A stretch of 64,000 bases of DNA from Prolixibacteraceae bacterium (GTDB lineage: Bacteria; Bacteroidota; Bacteroidia; Bacteroidales; Prolixibacteraceae): NCBI GenBank assembly GCA_029975525.1, contig JARKOX010000149.1, positions 1 through 64,000 on the forward strand, read 5' to 3'. Under the pieces are notes generated by a model that was given only the letters and a program-made list of their open reading frames with translations, was not told where the DNA came from and ran no database searches. The translations under genes were made by a program, and so were the position numbers. Below, one piece after another: positions 15,959 through 23,583 of the stretch. Each line of letters opens with the position of its first letter. The stretch's first letter is position 1.

Positions 15959-16804
15959 TCAATACAAGGTTCCGGTGTTAACAATCGGTGTGGTCTCCTT
16001 GTCGCCGCACAAAACCACCATCAGGTTACTGACCATGGCAGCTTTCCGCTCTTCATCCAGCTCCACAATTCGTTTCTGGCTGAGTTGCTCGAGCGCCATT
16101 TCAACCATACTAACCGCGCCTTCCACAATTTTGTAACGGGCCGCAACAATGGCAGCAGCCTGCTGTCGTTTCAGCATCGCCTGGGCGATCTCCTGAGCAT
16201 AAGCCAGGTAATTGATACGGGCCTCCATCACCTCCACACCAGCAATACTGAGTCGTTCCGTCAACTCTTTTTCGAGCTCGTCGTTAACCTCTTCCCCGCC
16301 GCTACGTAGGGTCACTTCGGCTTTTTCATCCTCAAAATTGTCGTACGGATAGAGACCGGCCAGCTTCCGAATAGCGGCTTCGGTTTGGATATTCACAAAG
16401 TGCTCGTAGTCGTTAACCTGGAAAGCCGCTTTGTAGGTCTCCTGAACCCTCCACACCAAAACCACCCCGATCATCACCGGGTTCCCGATTTTGTCGTTTA
16501 CCTTAATCGGCTCCGAATCGAAGTTCCTCGCCCGAAGCGAAATTTTCTTTTTGCTGAGAAAGGGATTTACCCAATAAAATCCATTGGTTTTTACCGTCCC
16601 TTTGTAGGCGCCAAACAACACCAGCACCGAACTTTCATTGGGATCAACAATTAAAAAACCGATAGAAAGCAACAAAAACACCGGAATCAACACAACAGCA
16701 GGCACTACCATTCCCCGCAAAAAGCTGACAACAATCAAAAACAGCAAAACCAGTTCGATCAACACGAACAGGTAGCCAGACAAAGGAGCGTATTTTTTTT
16801 CCAT
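15959..16804 (-). CDS. SPFH/band-7 domain membrane protein
   Basis: 281 residues. Two adjacent N-terminal membrane segments (about residues 9-30 and 33-52), then an SPFH domain from VDPNESSVLVLFGAYKG near 53 (GFYWVNPF, VMIGVVLVWRV, FVNIQTEAAIRKLAG), and a helical coiled region with YAQEIAQAMLKRQQAAAIVAARYKIVEGAV near 205. The C-terminus LMVVLCGDKETTPIVNTGTLY is typical of one widely distributed SPFH subgroup that travels with a small Arc-like gene. SPFH proteins form large rings or lipid-raft-like domains at membranes and often hold proteases or signalling proteins; no partner protease is encoded here. First gene of the three-gene operon. Confidence 0.9.
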   Translation of the reverse strand: MEKKYAPLSGYLFVLIELVLLFLIVVSFLRGMVVPAVVLIPVFLLLSIGFLIVDPNESSVLVLFGAYKGTVKTNGFYWVNPFLSKKKISLRARNFDSEPIKVNDKIGNPVMIGVVLVWRVQETYKAAFQVNDYEHFVNIQTEAAIRKLAGLYPYDNFEDEKAEVTLRSGGEEVNDELEKELTERLSIAGVEVMEARINYLAYAQEIAQAMLKRQQAAAIVAARYKIVEGAVSMVEMALEQLSQKRIVELDEERKAAMVSNLMVVLCGDKETTPIVNTGTLY

Positions 16805-16820
16805 AGCTTTAAATATTTAA

Positions 16821-16854
16821 TTTGATATTAAAATGATATCACGAATATATCAAA
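16821..16854. promoter_or_regulatory. Nested palindromic operator upstream of the SPFH operon
   Basis: TTTGATAT (16821-16828) and ATATCAAA (16847-16854) form perfect 8-bp outer arms; exactly at their centre lies the palindrome TGATATCA (16834-16841). As a result TGATAT occurs at 16823 and 16834, and ATATCA at 16836 and 16847, each pair 11 bp apart, one helical turn. It is 17-50 bp upstream of the SPFH start codon. Such phased half-sites are how RHH dimers of the Arc type bind cooperatively; assignment to the Arc-like protein of the same operon is inference. Confidence 0.65.
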
Positions 16855-17035
16855 ACAAATCTTCCAAATTAAGAAAATGATAAAAAAAATTCGAGACGCT
16901 CATTTTCGGCCAATGCCACTAAAAAAATTTTCCTGATTTGATTTAAATTGCGCTACAACTACTGCTGGCTAATCCGGATTTTCAATAAACAGGCGCGTTT
17001 TGCCCAATTGCAAATCACTAAAAAAGGGACCGTAA

Positions 17036-18340
17036 ATGAGATTTATTAAAGAACCGATTAATCAGTTTATCAGGTTAGAAACTTCTGCCAGCATTGTACT
17101 CTTTCTGGCAACCGTCTTGGCTTTGGCTTTGGCCAACAGTCCGCTAAATGAGGCATTCCGGGATTTTTGGCAAAATCCGCTCACCGTCGGAACCCCGGGA
17201 TTTATGTTGTCAAAGCCGCTGGTACTCTGGGTAAATGATGGATTGATGGCCATTTTCTTTTTCCTGATCGGCCTCGAACTCAAACGCGAACTGCTGACCG
17301 GCGAACTAAGCAGTTTTAAAAAAGCCTCCCTGCCCGTTATTGCAGCCATCGGCGGGATGGTCGTTCCGGCGCTGCTATTCACCTTTTTTAACCACAACAA
17401 GCCAGGCGCCGACGGCTGGGGAATTCCGATGGCCGCCGACATCGCCTTTTCATTGGGTATCCTGAAACTGCTGGGAAAACGGGTGCCAGCCGGACTGAAA
17501 ATTTTCCTTACCGCTTTTGCCATTGTCGACGACCTGGGTGCAGTGCTGGTCATCGCCCTGTTTTACAGCGATGACATCCTGTGGAAATATATCCTTTACG
17601 CTTTGCTGATTGTAACCTTTCTGCTGCTTATGACACACCAAAACCGTTACTCCAAATACTTTTACTTTGTGAGCGGAGTCGCAGTGTGGTTTCTGTTTCT
17701 GAAATCAGGCATTCATCCGACGGTAGCCGGTGTATTGATGGCGCTCACCATTCCGCTGGCCCGCGAAGAGGAGACGCTCTCCTTTTACAACGGAACCCAA
17801 GAGGCCCTGGACGATTTCCTGAAAGAGTGTAAACCCGGCCAAACCAAAGCCATTTTAACTGAAAACCAACTCGGATCACTGGAAGCCATCGGAATCCTGA
17901 CCGAAAAAGCCACGCCACCGCTTCAATATCTCGAACATAAACTACACGGATGGGTATCGTATCTTATTATGCCGGTTTTTGCCCTGGCCAACGCCGGCGT
18001 CGCCATCTCCCTCTCCGGAAACCTGGACCTCAACCTGGCCATCACACTGGCGATCAGCATGTTCGTTGGAAACATCGTCGGAATTGCCACTTTTTCACTC
18101 CTGGCGATCAAACTAAAAATTGCTGAATTGCCCGAACAGGTCACCCCTGCTCAAATTGTAGGCGTAAGTTTTCTGGGAGGATTGGGATTTACCATGGCGT
18201 TGTTTATCAGCAACCTGGCCTATACCGATTCCGTATTGGCCGATTCATCGAAGGCCGGAATCTTGCTGGGATCTTTTTTTGCGGGATTAATCGGCTTTTT
18301 TGTCCTGCGATGGATATTGCGCAGCAAAAAAGAATCCTGA
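17036..18340 (+). CDS. nhaA: Na+/H+ antiporter NhaA
   Basis: 434 residues, somewhat longer than E. coli NhaA (388). Key blocks: MAADIAFSLGILKLLGKRVP near residue 143 (Asp equivalent to D133), FAIVDDLGAVLVIALFY near 165 (the essential Asp pair, D163/D164 in E. coli), and LGGLGFTMALFISNLAY near 380 (Lys300 region lies before). About twelve membrane helices. It exports Na+ in exchange for protons across the inner membrane. A 30-40 residue cytoplasmic loop near 250-300 (RNYNGTQEALDDFLKECKPGQTK-like stretch) is an extension typical of Bacteroidota NhaA. The last codons form part of a palindromic terminator shared with the convergent small gene. Confidence 0.95.
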   Translation: MRFIKEPINQFIRLETSASIVLFLATVLALALANSPLNEAFRDFWQNPLTVGTPGFMLSKPLVLWVNDGLMAIFFFLIGLELKRELLTGELSSFKKASLPVIAAIGGMVVPALLFTFFNHNKPGADGWGIPMAADIAFSLGILKLLGKRVPAGLKIFLTAFAIVDDLGAVLVIALFYSDDILWKYILYALLIVTFLLLMTHQNRYSKYFYFVSGVAVWFLFLKSGIHPTVAGVLMALTIPLAREEETLSFYNGTQEALDDFLKECKPGQTKAILTENQLGSLEAIGILTEKATPPLQYLEHKLHGWVSYLIMPVFALANAGVAISLSGNLDLNLAITLAISMFVGNIVGIATFSLLAIKLKIAELPEQVTPAQIVGVSFLGGLGFTMALFISNLAYTDSVLADSSKAGILLGSFFAGLIGFFVLRWILRSKKES

Positions 18341-18363
18341 AGTTCAACTTCAGGATTCTTTTT
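18327..18363. terminator. Bidirectional terminator embracing the nhaA stop codon
   Basis: An exact 37-bp palindrome: arms 18327-18344 and 18346-18363 are perfect reverse complements around C18345. The core stem is AAGAATCCTGAAG/CTTCAGGATTCTT, flanked by A-runs on the left and T-runs on the right, so it works in both directions. The nhaA stop TGA is 18338-18340, inside the stem, and the stop of the convergent small gene (18362-18364) is at its other edge. Confidence 0.92.
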
Positions 18364-18586
18364 AATTCAGGTTCCACTCAATGTACTCGATGTACTTTGA
18401 CGCGCAGGCATCATAAGATCGGGCAAAGTTCAGAATCGTCTCAACCGTTCGTTCCGAAGGGCCGTAAACATTATCTCTGCCTTTTTTCGATGAATCCTCC
18501 TGCATCCCCGACAACACTAACCTCTCTCTCCTCATCATGTCGGATTCAATTTTATCAACAAAAAACTTCAAGGTAAAATTTTTCAT
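18362..18586 (-). CDS. Small conserved-looking protein downstream of an ECF sigma factor gene
   Basis: 74 residues from the ATG at 18586 (MKNFTLKFFVDKIESDMMRR); an ATG at 18595 would add three residues. It appears to be a real gene: normal composition, a plausible helical pattern (IESDMMRRERLVLSGMQ, ERTVETILNFARSYDA), and a position 68 bp after the sigma factor gene on the same strand with only its terminator after it. I recognise it as the kind of short hypothetical protein that recurs next to sigma factor genes in Bacteroidota but know no function. No signal peptide, membrane helix or cysteine motif. It could modulate the sigma factor; that is speculation. Confidence 0.65.
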   Translation of the reverse strand: MKNFTLKFFVDKIESDMMRRERLVLSGMQEDSSKKGRDNVYGPSERTVETILNFARSYDACASKYIEYIEWNLN

Positions 18587-18654
18587 AGGCACCATCTCCG
18601 CATAAAAATTTCATTTAAAACGGCCTATGAAATTTAATATTGTGTTAAGGAAAG

Positions 18655-19248
18655 TTAAATCCGGGTTAGTGATAATTTTTTCTTTTCGATTAATTTCCTG
18701 AGATTTATGAGGGCATAACGCATCCGTCCCAAGGCCGTATTGATGCTCACATCGGTCAGTTCGGCAATTTCTTTAAAGCTCATTCCCTGGTAGTGCCGCA
18801 GGTAAATCACCTGCTGCTGGTCTTCCGGAAGTTCACGTACCAACTCTTTAACCTCGAACAGGATCTGGTTCATCACCATCTGGTCTTCCACATTCTCATC
18901 GGAAAACCGCTGTGAATTGAAAATATCCACTTCGCAACTGTCGTTCGAGATGGTGCCATTCAGCTTCTCCCGCCTGAAATGGTCGATGATCAGGTTGTGA
19001 GAAATCCGCAACACCCAGGAGACAAATTTGCCGTTTTCGGTATAACGTCCCAGCTTTAGCGAACGAATCACCTTGATGAAGGTTTCCTGGAAAATATCTT
19101 CTGCCAGGTCCTGCTTCTTCACAACCAGTAAAATATAGGAAAAAACCCTGTTTTTATGGCGGTTAATCAATACCTCGATGGAATTGTGGTCGCCATTGAT
19201 AAAACGTTGAACGAGTTCATTGTCGTTCAGATCCTCTGTCTTGAACAT
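18655..19248 (-). CDS. RNA polymerase ECF-type sigma factor
   Basis: 197 residues. Region 2: LINRHKNRVFSYILLVVKKQDLAEDIFQETFIKVI (core binding and -10 recognition) at about residues 24-58, with SWVLRISHNLIIDHFRREK near 75-95. Region 4: VRELPEDQQQVIYLRHYQGMSFKEIAELTDVSINTALGRMRYALINLRKLI (helix-turn-helix, -35 recognition) at about 130-185. It directs RNA polymerase to a specific promoter set. No anti-sigma factor with a membrane helix lies next to it, so it is not the usual FecI/FecR pair; the only cotranscribed candidate is the 74-residue protein downstream. Divergent from uvrA across 151 bp. Confidence 0.93.
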   Translation of the reverse strand: MFKTEDLNDNELVQRFINGDHNSIEVLINRHKNRVFSYILLVVKKQDLAEDIFQETFIKVIRSLKLGRYTENGKFVSWVLRISHNLIIDHFRREKLNGTISNDSCEVDIFNSQRFSDENVEDQMVMNQILFEVKELVRELPEDQQQVIYLRHYQGMSFKEIAELTDVSINTALGRMRYALINLRKLIEKKKLSLTRI

Positions 19249-19316
19249 TACTTTCTATTTTTCAAACAAAAAGTAAAGTTTTATCAATAGGCAGTCATTT
19301 TAAAGGAGTAAAACAA

Positions 19317-19344
19317 TTTGTTAATTTTGCGTGGTGTAAATTTG
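19317..19344 (+). promoter_or_regulatory. Candidate Bacteroidota-type promoter for uvrA
   Basis: TTTG at 19317-19320 and TAAATTTG at 19337-19344 resemble the -33 (TTTG) and -7 (TAnnTTTG) elements; the 16-bp spacer is slightly short. It ends 55 bp before the uvrA ATG. Confidence 0.4.
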
Positions 19345-19399
19345 AAACATTTTACGCTAAAAAGCAAATTTTTTTTCATTCCATAAGCATTCCGTTTAA

Positions 19400-22207
19400 A
19401 TGGCATCAACATTATCTTCAAAAGATATTGAAATACAGGGAGCACGTGTTCACAACCTGAAAAACATCGGACTCAAAATCCCCCGGAACCAACTGGTTGT
19501 GGTCACGGGGGTCTCCGGGTCCGGGAAATCATCGCTGGCTTTCGACACCCTTTTTGCCGAAGGACAACGGCGTTACGTTGAAAGCCTATCGGCCTATGCA
19601 CGCCAGTTTCTGGGGCGCATCGACAAGCCGGAGGTCGACTTTATCAAAGGAATTCCGCCGGCAATTGCCATCGAACAGAAGGTGAACACGCGCAATCCGC
19701 GGTCAACCGTGGGAACTTCCACCGAAATTTACGACTACCTGAAGCTGTTGTTTGCCCGCATAGGGAAGACCATCTCTCCGGTGTCGGGTGAAGAGGTGAC
19801 CCGCCATTCGGTAACCGACGTGGTGGATTTCCTGCTCTCGTTTCCCGACAACACCCGGGCGTTGATTGCCTCCCCGCTGCGCCCCAAAAACGGGAGGTCG
19901 CTACTGCAGGAGGCCGAACTTTTGCTGCAGCAGGGATTTACCCGGCTCGAATCGGAGAACGAAATCTACCAGATCGACCAGTTGCTGGCGCAGCAGGAGC
20001 ACAACTTCTGTTCGGGTAACTGCAACGTGGTGGTTGACCGGGTCAGTGTCCACCGCGACGAAGACACCCAAAACCGCCTCGGCGACTCGGTTCAGACAGC
20101 CTTCTTTGAAGGGCAGGGCGAATGCACCGTGAAAATCTATACCACCGACGAAGTGATCGTCCGTCATTTCTCTAACCGTTTTGAGGCCGACGGAATCGAG
20201 TTCGAAGAGCCGTCGGTGCACATGTTCAGCTTCAACAACCCGCTGGGCGCCTGCCCCTCCTGCGAAGGATACGGAAAAGTGATCGGCATCGACGAAGACC
20301 TGGTGATTCCCAACAAATCACTTTCGGTTTACCAGGATGCCGTTGCCTGCTGGAAAGGCGAAAAAATGAAAGAGTGGAAAGAGCAACTGATTTATGCTGC
20401 CGACAAGTTCAACTTCCCAATCCACAAACCTTATTACCAGCTCAGCGAAGAGCAACGACACCTGCTTTGGACCGGAAATCGCCACTTCGACGGGCTCAAT
20501 GACTTTTTCAAATACCTCGAAGACAAAAGTTATAAAATTCAGTACCGGGTCATGCTTTCCCGCTACCGCGGAAAGACCACCTGCCCCGAATGCCGCGGCA
20601 CCCGCCTGAAAAAAGAGGCCGGATATGTAAAAATTGCGGGCAAATCAATCCAGGACCTGGCTTTAATGCCTGTTTCAGAACTGTACAACTTCTTCATTTC
20701 GCTCGACCTTACCCGCCACGAACAGGAGATTGCCAAGCGAATTCTGATTGAAGTCCGGAACCGGCTGACTTTTCTGAATGATGTGGGGCTCGGTTATCTT
20801 ACGCTGAACCGGCTCTCCTCCACCCTTTCCGGCGGCGAGTCACAACGGATCAACCTAGCCACTTCGCTGGGCAGCAGCCTGGTCGGCTCGCTCTACATCC
20901 TCGACGAACCCAGCATCGGATTACATCCGCGCGACACCATGCGGCTGATCGGTGTGCTGAAAAAGCTGCGCCAGCTCGGAAATACGGTACTGATCGTCGA
21001 ACACGACGAAGATATTATGCGGGCGGCCAGCCAGATTATCGACATCGGCCCGCTGGCTGGGCTGCATGGCGGAGAAGTGGTTTTCCAGGGGAACCACAGC
21101 GAACTCAAACAACATCCCGAGAGCCTGACAGCCCGCTACCTCACCGGCCTCGAGACGATTGCCGTGCCGGCGCAGCGGCGCAAATGGCGCAATTACATCG
21201 AAATCAAAGGCGCCCGGGAAAACAACCTGAAAAACCTCGACGTCAAATTCCCGCTCAATATGCTCACGGTGGTTACCGGTGTCAGCGGCTCCGGAAAATC
21301 ATCGCTGGTGAGTAAAATCCTCTACCCGGCGCTGGCCAAAATGCTGGGCGGATACGGTGAACGCACCGGCTACCACGATGCTATCCTGGGGGATACCCAC
21401 CTGATTTCCGGAATCGAATTTGTCGACCAGAATCCGATCGGAAAATCGTCGCGCTCCAATCCGGTTACCTACCTGAAAGCTTACGACGAAATCCGCAAAT
21501 TGATGTCGGAACAGCAGGCTGCCAAATACCAAGGGCTGACGCCGTCTCATTTCTCTTTCAATGTGGATGGCGGCCGCTGCGACGAATGTCAGGGAGAAGG
21601 AACCATTAAAGTGGAGATGCAGTTTCTGGCCGACGTTTTCCTGGTTTGTGAGAGCTGCGGCGGAAAACGCTTCAAAGAAGAGGTGCTGGAGGTAAAATAC
21701 AAAGAGAAAAATATCGACGATATACTCAACCTTTCGGTAGACCAGGCCATCGAACTATTTGGAAAAGGAAAAACTTCCACCGAAAAAAAGATTGTAAAAA
21801 GGTTGAAACCGTTACAGGATGTTGGACTGGGATACATCAAGCTGGGGCAGTCATCGAGTACGCTGTCGGGCGGCGAAAGCCAGCGCGTAAAACTGGCTTC
21901 ATTCCTGGCTCATGAGAAAGACACCCCTACCCTGTTTGTTTTCGACGAGCCCACCACCGGCCTCCATTTTCACGACATCCGCAAGCTGCTCGATTCATTC
22001 AATGCACTGCTGGAGCGGGGGCACTCCATTATTGTGATTGAACACAACCTGGAGATAATCAAATCGGCCGACTGGGTGATCGACCTCGGCCCCGAAGGAG
22101 GCGACAGTGGCGGGAATATTGTCTTTGAGGGAGTTCCCGAGGATTTGATCAAGCAGGAAAACTCTTACACCGGAAAAGCGTTGCGCGACAAACTGCCGCC
22201 ACACTAA
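19400..22207 (+). CDS. uvrA: Excinuclease ABC subunit A
   Basis: 935 residues, normal for full-length UvrA with the UvrB-binding region. Two ABC modules: Walker [12 protein letters not shown] near residues 36 and 632, ABC signatures [14 protein letters not shown] near 475 and [14 protein letters not shown] near 815, Walker [14 protein letters not shown] near 498 and [13 protein letters not shown] near 846. It finds damaged DNA and loads UvrB for nucleotide excision repair. The second zinc module is complete (CDECQGEG near 725 and CESCGGKR near 747). The first keeps only its second Cys pair ([10 protein letters not shown] near 282); the expected first CxxC is replaced by [12 protein letters not shown], and the earlier CPxCG after the LLFARIG segment reads ISPVSGEE. 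Confidence 0.95.
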   Translation: MASTLSSKDIEIQGARVHNLKNIGLKIPRNQLVVVTGVSGSGKSSLAFDTLFAEGQRRYVESLSAYARQFLGRIDKPEVDFIKGIPPAIAIEQKVNTRNPRSTVGTSTEIYDYLKLLFARIGKTISPVSGEEVTRHSVTDVVDFLLSFPDNTRALIASPLRPKNGRSLLQEAELLLQQGFTRLESENEIYQIDQLLAQQEHNFCSGNCNVVVDRVSVHRDEDTQNRLGDSVQTAFFEGQGECTVKIYTTDEVIVRHFSNRFEADGIEFEEPSVHMFSFNNPLGACPSCEGYGKVIGIDEDLVIPNKSLSVYQDAVACWKGEKMKEWKEQLIYAADKFNFPIHKPYYQLSEEQRHLLWTGNRHFDGLNDFFKYLEDKSYKIQYRVMLSRYRGKTTCPECRGTRLKKEAGYVKIAGKSIQDLALMPVSELYNFFISLDLTRHEQEIAKRILIEVRNRLTFLNDVGLGYLTLNRLSSTLSGGESQRINLATSLGSSLVGSLYILDEPSIGLHPRDTMRLIGVLKKLRQLGNTVLIVEHDEDIMRAASQIIDIGPLAGLHGGEVVFQGNHSELKQHPESLTARYLTGLETIAVPAQRRKWRNYIEIKGARENNLKNLDVKFPLNMLTVVTGVSGSGKSSLVSKILYPALAKMLGGYGERTGYHDAILGDTHLISGIEFVDQNPIGKSSRSNPVTYLKAYDEIRKLMSEQQAAKYQGLTPSHFSFNVDGGRCDECQGEGTIKVEMQFLADVFLVCESCGGKRFKEEVLEVKYKEKNIDDILNLSVDQAIELFGKGKTSTEKKIVKRLKPLQDVGLGYIKLGQSSSTLSGGESQRVKLASFLAHEKDTPTLFVFDEPTTGLHFHDIRKLLDSFNALLERGHSIIVIEHNLEIIKSADWVIDLGPEGGDSGGNIVFEGVPEDLIKQENSYTGKALRDKLPPH

Positions 22208-22231
22208 TTTCCGGCAAACCCAACGTTCCAT

Positions 22232-22250
22232 TCTCCCGGAATCCGGGAGA
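22232..22250. other. Hairpin between convergent uvrA and tolC-type genes
   Basis: TCTCCCGGA, one base, TCCGGGAGA: a perfect 9-bp inverted repeat at 22232-22250. There is no T-run on either side, so it is a weak or factor-dependent terminator at best, or simply an RNA 3'-end stabiliser. Confidence 0.4.
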
Positions 22251-22257
22251 GAAAAAG

Positions 22258-23583
22258 CTACTGCATACCGTTTTCAACCGACAGTAGCCCGGCAATTCTG
22301 CAGAGTTCGGTTTCAGCGGTTTTACAGCGGAATTTGCTGGTCAGCAGCCGGTTTTCAGCTTCCATCAGTTTCACCTGGGTTTCGCGCAGCTCCACATCGG
22401 TAAGACTGCCCAGCCGGTATTTTTCTTCGGCAACGGCAAAATTCTGGCGGGCCAGGTCCAGACTTTCGGTTTCAAACTTCACCAGCCGGAGGTTGGTAAC
22501 ATAATCGTTATAAGTTTGCTGCAAATTGGCCTGCAGCTGCAACTGCAACTGTTCGGCTTCGGTTTGCGCCGACTCTTCGCGGATGCGGGCCTGGGCGATC
22601 TGCTGCCGGGTGGTAAATCCGTCAAAAATATTGTAAGCCAGCGATACGCCAACAGTAAATCCATAGTTTCGGTTTGAAGTCATCAGTCCGACATCCGACT
22701 TCGATTTGCTGAAATTGTAGCCCGAATTAAGGCTGAGCCGCGGCAATTGCTGCGAACGCAGCTCTTTGACAGTCAGCGTGGCCACTCCCACAGCGTTGCG
22801 GGCCCGTTGCAGATCGGGGTTCTCTTGTTGGGCGCGAACCCAAAGTTCCTCCTGCCGGAGGTCGTATTTCAGCGGAATGTCGGTGTCCACTTCAAACGGC
22901 TCGGTGAGGTTGCGGCAAAGCAGCAAGTTGAGGTCCGACTTGAGGTTCTCGACCACGGCCAGCTGGCGGAGATAGTTGGCACTGTCGGCATTCATATCGA
23001 CGGTAGCCTGCAAAACAGCCAGTTCCGATCCGCTCCCCACATCGGCCCGCGCCTTCGCAAAAAGGCGCCGTTCGGCCGAATTCCGGAGCGCTTCCCTGTA
23101 AACATTGGCCAGTGCCTGCTGGGCTGCGATATTGTAATAAACCTCTACCACGGCGGCCACGGTTCCCTCAATCACCGACCGCAACTGCAGGGCGCTCAGT
23201 TTTTCCAGTTCATTCAGTTTGTCTTTCTGGATAAACATATTAAAGCCGTCAAAAAAAGTCCAGTTCAGCTGTAAACCGGCACTCTGGTTGTTGGTTTTGG
23301 CATCTTTCCCTTCGCGGGTACGTCCGTCGTAATAAATCTGTTTTGAATTATTGATGGCCAGCGAACGGGAGCCGGTTAGCCCCAAAACAGGCAACATGCC
23401 TGCATTTCCGAGGGAATTGCCGGTTTCGGCAATCTTCAAATTGTTTTCGGCCAGCGAAATGCTGAAATTATTTTCAAGCGCCAGCACCACGGCATCGGCC
23501 AGGCGAAGCGTGTCGGCAGCTTTTCCGGCCGCTGGCACCAAAAGGGTTGAAATGAAAAATATGATCAAACAAAACTGTTTCAT
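22258..23583 (-). CDS. TolC-family outer membrane efflux protein (RND operon 1)
   Basis: 441 residues. Signal peptide at 1-22 (IIFFISTLLVPAAGKAA). Two repeats of the OEP coiled-coil domain: ALENNFSISLAENNLKIAETGNS near residue 33 and ARNAVGVATLTVKELRSQQLPRL near 255, with VEVYYNIAAQQAL and QQTYNDYVTNL helices and the beta-barrel strands SAGLQLNWTFFDGF and YGFTVGVSLAYNIFDGF. Trimers form the outer membrane channel-tunnel of tripartite pumps. Its ATG overlaps the permease stop by 4 bp (ATGA), so it is translationally coupled to it. Last gene of adaptor-permease-TolC. Confidence 0.93.
   Translation of the reverse strand: MKQFCLIIFFISTLLVPAAGKAADTLRLADAVVLALENNFSISLAENNLKIAETGNSLGNAGMLPVLGLTGSRSLAINNSKQIYYDGRTREGKDAKTNNQSAGLQLNWTFFDGFNMFIQKDKLNELEKLSALQLRSVIEGTVAAVVEVYYNIAAQQALANVYREALRNSAERRLFAKARADVGSGSELAVLQATVDMNADSANYLRQLAVVENLKSDLNLLLCRNLTEPFEVDTDIPLKYDLRQEELWVRAQQENPDLQRARNAVGVATLTVKELRSQQLPRLSLNSGYNFSKSKSDVGLMTSNRNYGFTVGVSLAYNIFDGFTTRQQIAQARIREESAQTEAEQLQLQLQANLQQTYNDYVTNLRLVKFETESLDLARQNFAVAEEKYRLGSLTDVELRETQVKLMEAENRLLTSKFRCKTAETELCRIAGLLSVENGMQ

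Noticed and set aside
22232-22250. Intrinsic terminator for uvrA or the RND operon 1
   Set aside because: The hairpin is perfect but no T-run follows on either strand, so it was listed only as a hairpin.
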